DNA of 64,000 bases from Stenotrophomonas bentonitica (GTDB taxonomy: Bacteria > Pseudomonadota > Gammaproteobacteria > Xanthomonadales > Xanthomonadaceae), in the NCBI RefSeq assembly GCF_002887735.1, contig NZ_PKQP01000005.1, positions 265,679 to 329,678 of the forward strand. Direction: 5' to 3'. A program made the translations under genes and the position numbers. This document shows, in pieces, positions 57,699 through 64,000 of the stretch. Positions within the stretch are counted from its first letter, which is position 1, and every line of letters starts with the position of its first letter. Below the pieces are notes generated by a model. The model did no database searches. It saw only the letters and a program-made list of their open reading frames with translations, and was not told the DNA's origin.

Positions 57699-60233
57699 AT
57701 GACACGCAACCATGGTCGACGCGCACCGCAATGGCGCCATACCTTGATCCTCGGCCTGGCCCTGCTGGCGGTGCCGCCGTTGGCGCTGGCCGCCGCGCCG
57801 GCCGCGAAGACCTCTGCGCAGGCCGTGGCCGCCGCCAAGGGCGACCCGAGCGGCTATGAGCTGCCCTCGCCGGCGCTGCAGGCGGTGGTCGACGCGCCGC
57901 GTGCCCCGACCCTCAGCCTGTCCCCGCGCCGTGACCTGGCCGCGCTGCTGCAGACCCCGCCGCTGCCGTCGATCAACGACGTCGCCCAGCCCGAACTGAA
58001 GCTGGCCGGTCTGCGCATCAACCCGGCCACGCATTCGGCCAGCCGCTTCAGCTTCGCCGACAAGCTGTGGCTGATGAACGTGGCCGATGGCAAGGAGCGC
58101 CAGATCAGCGGGCTGCCGCAGCCGTTGTCGATCGCCACCTTTGCGTGGTCGCCGGACCAGAAGTACATCGCCTTCAACCAGGTGCATGCGGCCACCAACA
58201 CCAATGAACTGTGGATCGTTGATGTGGAGGCCGGTTCGGCGCGGCGCCTGGTCGGCGATCTGAACACGGTGATGGGCGATGGCTACAGCTGGCAGCCCGA
58301 CAGCCGGGGCCTGCTGGTGATGCAGCAGCTCAAGGGCCAGGGGCCAGCACCGTCTGCCGGCGGCATTCCGACCGGCCCGGCGATCCAGCAGACCGAGGCC
58401 GACGCCGGCGTCCGCACCATCCGCACCTACCAGGACATGCTCAAGAACGAGGCCGATGCCCGCCTCTTTGATTACTACGCCAGCGCGCAGCCGGCCAAGG
58501 TCGCGCTCAATGGCGTGACCACGCCGCTCTCCACAGGCGGGGTGTACTGGGACGTCACGCTCTCCCCGGATGGCCGTTACCTGCTCAGCGAACGGGTGGT
58601 GCGTCCGTATTCCTATCTGGTGCCGGCCAGCGCATTCGCGCGTCGCATCGAAGTGCTGTCCGCCGTGGACGGCAAGCTGGAGCACACCGTAGCCAACCTG
58701 CCGTTGAAGGAAGGCCTGCCGACCGGCAACGATGCGGTGGCCACCGGCGTGCGCCGGATCGACTGGCGCGCCGATGCCCCGGCGACGCTGGTCTGGGCGG
58801 AGGCGCAGGATGGCGGCGACCCGAACCGCGAGGCCAAGGTGCGCGATGCGGTGCTGATGCAGGCCGCCCCCTTCGACAAGCCGCCGGTGACCCTGGCGCA
58901 GCTGGGCAGCCGCTATGCCGGCATCCAGTGGGGCCGTGGTGATCTGGCGCTGCTCAACGAATCGTGGTGGAAGAACCGCGAGGTCAAGCAGTGGCGGATC
59001 GCGCCCGACCAGCCGGAGAAGGCAGCGGAACTGCTGTCCGCACGTTCCTCGCAGGACCGCTACAACGATCCCGGTCGCCCGGGCCTGGTGCGCGACGTCA
59101 ACGGGCGCGCGCGCCTGCAGGTGAGTGCCGATGGCCGCAGCATCTTCCTGTACGGGCTGGGCGCTTCGCCGGAAGGCGATCGTCCGTTCGTGGACCGCTT
59201 CGATCTGGACAGCAAGCAGACCACGCGCCTGTTCCACTCGCAGGCCCCGTCCTATGCCGCGCCGGTGGCGCTGCTCGACCAGGAAGGCACCGCGCTGCTG
59301 TTGACCCGTGAATCGCCCGATGAGCCGGCCAACTTCTTCGTGCAGTCGCTGGGTGATGCCACGGCTGCACCGAAGGCGCTGACCCACTTCCAGCACCCGC
59401 TGCCGCAGCTGCGTGGGGTGAGCAAGGAGCAGATCCGCTACAAGCGCAACGACGGCGTCGACCTGACCGCCACGCTGATGCTGCCGCCGGGTTACAACGC
59501 GAAGAAGGACGGTCCGTTGCCGCTGCTGATGTGGGCCTACCCGGGGGAGTTCAAGACCGCCGAAGCCGCCAGCCAGGTCACCGATTCGCCGTACCGCTTC
59601 AACGCGATCAGCTACTGGGGTCCGCAGGCGTTCCTGGCCAAGGGCTACGCGGTGCTGGTCAGCCCGTCGATGCCGATCATCGGTGAGGGCGACAAGGAGC
59701 CGAACGACACCTACCTGCCGCAGCTGATCGCCAATGCCGAGGCGGCCGTGAATGAAGTGGTGCGGCGTGGCGTGACCGACCGTGAGCACATCGCGATCGG
59801 TGGCCACTCCTACGGTGCGTTCATGACCGCCAACCTGCTCGCGCATACCCGCCTGTTCAAGGCCGGCATCGCGCGCAGCGGTGCGTACAACCGCACGCTG
59901 ACCCCGTTCGGCTTCCAGGCCGAAGAGCGCAACTACTGGCAGGCGCAGGACGTCTACCAGAAGATGTCGCCGTTCAACTATGCCGACAAGATCAAGGACC
60001 CGATCCTCTTCATCCACGGCGTGGACGACAACAATTCCGGCACGTTCCCGATCCAGAGCGAGCGCATGTTCGCCGCGGTGAAGGGGCTGGGCGGTACCTC
60101 GCGCCTGGTGATGCTGCCCAACGAATCGCATGCGTACCGCGCGCGCGAATCGATCATGACCATGCTGGCCGAAAGCGAGCGGTGGCTGGAGCAGACCGTA
60201 GGCGAGGGCAAGCCGGTCAAGAAGAAGCGCTGA
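57699..60233 (+). CDS. Secreted S9 family peptidase (glutamyl endopeptidase-like)
   Basis: Prolyl-oligopeptidase-fold serine peptidase exported to the periplasm or beyond. 844 residues; signal peptide MTRNHGRRAPQWRHTL... with hydrophobic ILGLALLAVPPLALA. A beta-propeller region (about 100-560) precedes the catalytic domain. Catalytic triad: S704 in GGHSYGAFM, D776 or D777 in HGVDDNNSGT, H811 in NESHAYRARES. The HGVDDNNSGT pattern fits the S9D glutamyl-endopeptidase-like branch. A GGGACGG ribosome binding site precedes the ATG. Confidence 0.92.
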   Translation: MTRNHGRRAPQWRHTLILGLALLAVPPLALAAAPAAKTSAQAVAAAKGDPSGYELPSPALQAVVDAPRAPTLSLSPRRDLAALLQTPPLPSINDVAQPELKLAGLRINPATHSASRFSFADKLWLMNVADGKERQISGLPQPLSIATFAWSPDQKYIAFNQVHAATNTNELWIVDVEAGSARRLVGDLNTVMGDGYSWQPDSRGLLVMQQLKGQGPAPSAGGIPTGPAIQQTEADAGVRTIRTYQDMLKNEADARLFDYYASAQPAKVALNGVTTPLSTGGVYWDVTLSPDGRYLLSERVVRPYSYLVPASAFARRIEVLSAVDGKLEHTVANLPLKEGLPTGNDAVATGVRRIDWRADAPATLVWAEAQDGGDPNREAKVRDAVLMQAAPFDKPPVTLAQLGSRYAGIQWGRGDLALLNESWWKNREVKQWRIAPDQPEKAAELLSARSSQDRYNDPGRPGLVRDVNGRARLQVSADGRSIFLYGLGASPEGDRPFVDRFDLDSKQTTRLFHSQAPSYAAPVALLDQEGTALLLTRESPDEPANFFVQSLGDATAAPKALTHFQHPLPQLRGVSKEQIRYKRNDGVDLTATLMLPPGYNAKKDGPLPLLMWAYPGEFKTAEAASQVTDSPYRFNAISYWGPQAFLAKGYAVLVSPSMPIIGEGDKEPNDTYLPQLIANAEAAVNEVVRRGVTDREHIAIGGHSYGAFMTANLLAHTRLFKAGIARSGAYNRTLTPFGFQAEERNYWQAQDVYQKMSPFNYADKIKDPILFIHGVDDNNSGTFPIQSERMFAAVKGLGGTSRLVMLPNESHAYRARESIMTMLAESERWLEQTVGEGKPVKKKR

Positions 60234-60240
60234 TCGGCCC

Positions 60241-60271
60241 TGGCCGGCACCCATCGTGATGGGGCCGGCCA
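60241..60271 (+). terminator. Hairpin after the S9 peptidase gene
   Basis: TGGCCGGC pairs with GCCGGCCA, with inner CCCATC-gt-GATGGG. There is no T-tract, so termination is uncertain. A second hairpin GATCC-gatgc-GGATC follows at 60273-60287. Confidence 0.5.
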
Positions 60272-60299
60272 CGATCCGATGCGGATCCTGGTCGTTGAT

Positions 60300-60432
60300 G
60301 CCGGCGGTTGGCCGGCACGGAAAATGACAGGTAGGTACCGGCCGTTGCCGGTACGAAAAATGACGGGTAGGTACCGGCCGTTGGCCGGTACGAAAAATGA
60401 TCGGCAAGCGCCGGCCAGCGGCCGGCACTACC
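60300..60432. repeat. SMAG cluster upstream of ppc
   Basis: Three direct copies of a GTAGGTACCGGCCGTTGCCG-like hairpin with a shared tail GAAAAATGA (60300-60330 partial, 60331-60366, 60367-60400), plus one reverse copy ending CTAC at 60432. The 36-base period reflects hairpin plus tail. The 285 bases between the peptidase and ppc hold only these and the two hairpins. Confidence 0.8.
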
Positions 60433-60518
60433 AGATGTAACTATTTGCGCGACGCAGCAACGACGCGATTGTGGGTTAGGCTTGAGCGGATTCCGTTCCC
60501 GAGGCCAGTGCGTCGCAG

Positions 60519-63230
60519 ATGAACGAGTACCGTAGCAGCATCGTTTTTGCCACTCCCGATATTCCCCTGCGTGACGATGTACGCCGACTCGGCGCACTGG
60601 TCGGCGACCTGCTCGCCGAGCAGGTCTCAACGCAGTTTTTCGATGATGTGGAACAGGTGCGTACGCGCGCCATCGCCCGCCGCGAAAGCGACGCCCCGCT
60701 GTCCGACCTCAACGATGCCCTGACCGGCCTGCCGCCCGAGCGCGCCGAAGCGATGGTGCGTGCGTTCAGCACCTACTTCCAGGTGGTGAACATCGCCGAG
60801 CGCGTGCACCGCATCCGACGTCGCCGTGACTACCAGCGTGCCGGTACGGCCACACCGCAGCCGGATGGCCTGCAGGACGCACTGGTCAATCTCAAAGCGC
60901 AGGGCGTGACCCTGGCCGAGCTTGCCGAGTGGCTGCCGCGCATCGATATCGAACCGGTGTTCACCGCGCATCCGACCGAAGCGGTCCGCCGTGCGCTGCT
61001 GGAAAAAGAGCAGTTGATGGTTGCCAGCCTGGTCGACAACCTCGACGGCCAGCGCACGCCGGGTGAAGCCGCCGCCGACGCGGCACGTTTCCGCATGGCC
61101 CTGACGGCGTCGTGGCAGACCACCGATTCCTCGCCCGTGCGCCCGACCGTGGAAGACGAGCGCGAGCATGTCGGCTTCTATCTGGTGCAGGTGCTGTACC
61201 GGGTGATTCCGGTGCTGTACGAATCGCTGCAGCAGGCACTGCTGGATACCTATGGCCAGGAACTGCCGCTGCCGCGCCTGCTGCGTTTCGGCACGTGGGT
61301 AGGCGGCGACATGGATGGCAATCCGAACGTGGACGCCGGCACCATCCGCAACACGCTCGATGCGCAGCGCCAGGCCGTACTCGGCCGCTACCAGAAAGAC
61401 CTGCTGCAGCTGGCCAGCCTGCTCAGCCAGTCCACCGAGCGGGTGGCGGTCAGCGATGCGCTGCAGGCACGTGTGGAGCAGTACAAGGTGCTGCTGCCCA
61501 AGGTCACCTCGCGGCCGCGACATGCCGACATGCCCTACCGCCTGCTCAACGACCGCATGCGCGCACGCGTGCAGGCGACGATGGACGATGCGGAAGGCGC
61601 CTACGCGTCGCCGCAGGAACTCACCGACGACATCGAGCTGATCCTGCGCAGCCTGCACGACAACAAGGGCGACCACGCGGGCGGTTTCGCGGTGCGCCGC
61701 CTGCTGTGGCGGGTGCGTACCTTTGGCTTCCATCTGGCACGGTTGGACGTGCGCCAGGAGTCCAGCGTGCACGGCCGCGCGCTCGCCAGTGTGCTGGATG
61801 GGCAGGACGCCTGGGACGCCGCCGACGCGGTCACCCGCGCCGCGCGCCTGGCCCCGTTCGCCAGTGGCGAGCAGGCGCTGCCGGCGAGCGATGAGGAGGG
61901 CGGTGAGCGGCTGGATGCAGTGTTCGCGGCACTGGCCGATGCACGCCGGCGACACGGTGCCGATGCGCTGGGCAGCTACATCATCTCGATGGCGCACGAC
62001 CGCAGCGATGTGCTCGCCGTACTCGCGCTGGCGCGCCGCGGCGGCCTGGTGGATGACGCCGGCGCGGTGCCGCTGGACATCGCGCCGTTGTTCGAAACCG
62101 TGGATGACCTCAAGCGCGGTACCGACACCCTGCGCGATCTGCTGGCCGACCCGGTCTACCGCACGCACCTGGCCTCGCGCGGTGATGTGCAGATGGTGAT
62201 GCTCGGCTATTCGGACAGTGGCAAGGACGGTGGTATCGCGGCCTCGCGCTGGGGGCTGCAGCGCGCCCAGGTGGAACTGCTGGACGTCGCCGCCGAGAAC
62301 GACATCCGGCTGACCTTCTTCCACGGCCGTGGCGGCTCGATCAGCCGCGGGGGTGGCAAGACCACGCACGCCGTGGATGCCTCGCCGCGCGGCAGCATCG
62401 ACGGCCGCCTGCGCGTGACCGAGCAGGGCGAGGTGATCCACCGCAAGTACGGCATCCGTGCGCTGGCGCTGCGCTCGCTGGAGCAGTCCACCGGTGCGGT
62501 GCTGCGCTCCAGCCTGCGCCCGCGTGCACCGGAACCGCGCGAGGAACAGTGGCGCCCGGTAATGGACCTGATCGCGCAGAAGAGTGCGGAGGCCTACCGC
62601 GCCTTCGTCGGCCAGAAAGACTTCATGCAGTACTTCCGGCTGGCCACGCCGATCGACGTGATCGAGCGGATGACCTTGGGCTCACGCCCCTCGCGCCGAC
62701 TGGGTGAGGATGCCGCGTTGAGCAACCTGCGCGCGATTCCGTGGGTCTTCGCGTGGAGCCAAGCACGTGCCGTGATTCCGGGCTGGTATGGCGTCGGCAG
62801 TGGCCTGCAGGCAGCGATCCATGCCGGCCACGAGGACACCCTGAAAGAAATGGCGCGCGACTGGCCGTTCTTCAGCACCTTCCTGGATGACATCGCGATG
62901 GTGCTGTCCAAGGGCGACCTGACCATCGCCGAGCAGTTCTCGCAGCTGTCTGGTGCGTTGCATGGCCGTTTCTTCCCGCAGATCCAGCGTGAGCTGGAGC
63001 TCACCGCGCAGTGGATCCTGGCGCTGACCGGGCAGGATGCACTGCTTCAGCACGACCAGCGGCTGGCGCTGTCGATCCGCCTGCGCAATCCCTACATCGA
63101 TCCGATCAGCGTGCTGCAGGTGGACCTGCTGCGCCGCTGGCGTGAAAGCGGTGGCGAAGACGATGACGTGCTGCGCGCGCTGGTGGCGTGCGTGAACGGT
63201 GTTTCGCAGGGCGTACAGAACACCGGGTAG
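60519..63230 (+). CDS. ppc: Phosphoenolpyruvate carboxylase
   Basis: Anaplerotic carboxylation of PEP to oxaloacetate. 903 residues, normal bacterial length. Catalytic H151 in [14 protein letters not shown]; the second signature [19 protein letters not shown] and the glycine loop [14 protein letters not shown] are intact. The terminal [12 protein letters not shown] matches the conserved C-terminus with its allosteric pocket. Monocistronic, preceded by a SMAG cluster and followed by a SMAG. Confidence 0.98.
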   Translation: MNEYRSSIVFATPDIPLRDDVRRLGALVGDLLAEQVSTQFFDDVEQVRTRAIARRESDAPLSDLNDALTGLPPERAEAMVRAFSTYFQVVNIAERVHRIRRRRDYQRAGTATPQPDGLQDALVNLKAQGVTLAELAEWLPRIDIEPVFTAHPTEAVRRALLEKEQLMVASLVDNLDGQRTPGEAAADAARFRMALTASWQTTDSSPVRPTVEDEREHVGFYLVQVLYRVIPVLYESLQQALLDTYGQELPLPRLLRFGTWVGGDMDGNPNVDAGTIRNTLDAQRQAVLGRYQKDLLQLASLLSQSTERVAVSDALQARVEQYKVLLPKVTSRPRHADMPYRLLNDRMRARVQATMDDAEGAYASPQELTDDIELILRSLHDNKGDHAGGFAVRRLLWRVRTFGFHLARLDVRQESSVHGRALASVLDGQDAWDAADAVTRAARLAPFASGEQALPASDEEGGERLDAVFAALADARRRHGADALGSYIISMAHDRSDVLAVLALARRGGLVDDAGAVPLDIAPLFETVDDLKRGTDTLRDLLADPVYRTHLASRGDVQMVMLGYSDSGKDGGIAASRWGLQRAQVELLDVAAENDIRLTFFHGRGGSISRGGGKTTHAVDASPRGSIDGRLRVTEQGEVIHRKYGIRALALRSLEQSTGAVLRSSLRPRAPEPREEQWRPVMDLIAQKSAEAYRAFVGQKDFMQYFRLATPIDVIERMTLGSRPSRRLGEDAALSNLRAIPWVFAWSQARAVIPGWYGVGSGLQAAIHAGHEDTLKEMARDWPFFSTFLDDIAMVLSKGDLTIAEQFSQLSGALHGRFFPQIQRELELTAQWILALTGQDALLQHDQRLALSIRLRNPYIDPISVLQVDLLRRWRESGGEDDDVLRALVACVNGVSQGVQNTG

Positions 63231-63244
63231 GCCATGAAGGGGGA

Positions 63245-63263
63245 GTGCCGGCCGCTGGCCGGC
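63245..63263. repeat. SMAG-like palindrome
   Basis: GTGCCGGCC-gct-GGCCGGCA between the ends of ppc and the convergent thioesterase gene; the GTAG tag is degenerate. Confidence 0.65.
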
Positions 63264-63271
63264 AGCGCTTC

Positions 63272-63790
63272 TCAGACCCGCTCGACCAGATCACCTGGTG
63301 CAGGCGGATTGGATGCCAGCAGCTCCAGGTGGCGCTGCTCCATCTCCTCGCGCAGCTGGCGGCGGATCAACGCGGCGGCATGCCGGCGGCGTTCGTCGGC
63401 AGTTTCCAGCACCAACGGCGGCACCGGGGTCGGCTTGCCGTCGTCATCCACCGCGACCATGGTGAAGAAGCAGCTGTTGGCGTGGCGCACGCTGCGCTTG
63501 AGGATGTCCTCGGCCACCACCTTGACCCCGATTTCCATCGAGGAGGTGCCGGTGTAGTTCACCGAGGCCAGGAAGGTGACCAGCTCGCCGACCGCGATCG
63601 GCTGGCGGAACATCACCTGGTCCACCGACAGGGTGACCACGTAGCTGCCGGCATAGCGGCTGGCGCAGGCGTAGGCGACCTGGTCGAGCAGGCGCAGCAC
63701 CGCACCGCCGTGCACCTTGCCGGAGAAGTTGGCCATGTCCGGCGACATCAGCACCGTCATGGAGAGCTGGTTGGATTTGAATTCGGGCAT
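63272..63790 (-). CDS. Hotdog-fold acyl-CoA thioesterase
   Basis: Hydrolyses acyl-CoA esters; the hotdog sequence is of the YciA/cytosolic thioesterase type. 172 residues from ATG 63790. Motifs: MSPDMANFSGKVHGGAVLRL with the HGG turn that carries catalytic residues, VTLSVDQVMFRQPIAVGE and NYTGTSSMEIGVKV. The tail (about 135-172) is charged and helical, as in YciA relatives. The longer upstream open frame is rejected because the family starts at MPEFKSNQLSMTVLM. Confidence 0.9.
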   Translation of the reverse strand: MPEFKSNQLSMTVLMSPDMANFSGKVHGGAVLRLLDQVAYACASRYAGSYVVTLSVDQVMFRQPIAVGELVTFLASVNYTGTSSMEIGVKVVAEDILKRSVRHANSCFFTMVAVDDDGKPTPVPPLVLETADERRRHAAALIRRQLREEMEQRHLELLASNPPAPGDLVERV

Positions 63791-63820
63791 GGCTGGAGTG
63801 TAGCGCCGCTTGACCCATTG

Positions 63821-63843
63821 GTAGAGCTGACCGTTGGTCGGCT
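63821..63843. repeat. SMAG element
   Basis: GTAG tag then GCTGACC-gtt-GGTCGGC, just upstream of the thioesterase gene. Confidence 0.7.
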
Positions 63844-63887
63844 GGTCGCGCGCGGCGCGACGATGGGTCAAGGCGCCAAAACGACGA

Positions 63888-63907
63888 CGGGCCGCTTTCG
63901 CGGCCCG
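63888..63907. terminator. Hairpin terminator near the right edge
   Basis: CGGGCCGC-tttc-GCGGCCCG. Rightward it is followed by CCGTTTGTTT, leftward by TCGTCGTTTT. Since no rightward gene ends here, it may terminate a leftward gene lying beyond the window. Confidence 0.6.
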
Positions 63908-63943
63908 CCGTTTGTTTCGCCGATCATTGCCGCGCTGCGCGCG

Positions 63944-64000
63944 GCCAGCCGACCAACGGTCGGCTCTACCCGCCGCCAGCCGACCAACGGTCGGCTCTAC
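63944..64000. repeat. Tandem SMAG pair at the window edge
   Basis: Two identical 26-base copies (63944-63969 and 63975-64000) of a hairpin AGCCGACCAACGGTCGGCTC ending CTAC, with 31-base period. Confidence 0.85.

Noticed and set aside
57681..60428. 915-codon open frame antisense to the S9 peptidase
   Set aside because: Arg/Gly/His-rich shadow; the + strand encodes a peptidase with complete catalytic triad and signal peptide.

Overview
The window reads as one stretch of chromosome from a high-GC gammaproteobacterium of the Xanthomonadaceae, most likely a Stenotrophomonas close to S. maltophilia. The evidence is the dcw cluster order with murD missing, the lpxC-dciA-M23-secA order, and many short GTAG-tagged palindromes of the SMAG type known from S. 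maltophilia. I see no tRNA or rRNA genes, insertion sequences, prophage or CRISPR. Gene density is high and most of the window is core genome.

Layout: (1) 1-6.0 kb: a partial purine permease, ettA, an RcnB-like gene frameshifted in its signal peptide, glyA, a small membrane protein and nrdR. (2) 6.1-11.6 kb: riboflavin supply, with ribD, an FMN riboswitch, ribE (UUG start), ribBA with a degenerate RibA half, ribH, nusB and thiL. (3) 11.7-18.1 kb: the main accessory segment, a chaperone-usher fimbrial locus split into two divergent arms (pilin-chaperone leftward, usher-pilin-adhesin rightward), followed by a decayed autotransporter barrel. (4) 18.2-24.5 kb: an FAD-linked oxidase, a YdjM-like membrane protein, yraN, lpoA, divergent rsmI, RNase P RNA and an NRDE protein. 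(5) 24.6-41.9 kb: the division and cell wall (dcw) cluster, mraZ-rsmH-ftsL-ftsI-murE-murF-mraY-ftsW-murG-murC-ddl-ftsQ-ftsA-ftsZ-lpxC. From mraZ to ftsA nearly every stop codon overlaps the next start. The only gap, murG to murC, is bridged exactly by a 14-codon mini-ORF. murD is absent. (6) 42-48.5 kb: dciA, an M23 peptidase, secA, a pair of related inverted hairpin elements, a Nudix-ThiE fusion and a DUF4124 protein. (7) 48.5-64 kb: metF with a palindrome inside its promoter, an SDR epimerase-like protein, an alpha/beta hydrolase, a LytS/LytTR two-component pair, DUF3228, an uncharacterised gene coupled to ybaK, a TPR protein, ahcY under an S-adenosylhomocysteine riboswitch, an S9 peptidase, ppc and an acyl-CoA thioesterase.

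How the genes work together: glyA and metF feed the one-carbon and methyl cycle that ahcY closes. The rib genes form a flavin-controlled pathway. The dcw block builds lipid II and the divisome, with lpoA (PBP activator), the M23 hydrolase and lpxC adding envelope functions. No clearly novel multi-gene system is evident. The signals most worth following are the murG/murC bridge ORF, the missing murD, the matched 18-bp motif flanking the divergent fimbrial promoters, the metF promoter palindrome and the covarying hairpin pair near 46.6-46.85 kb.
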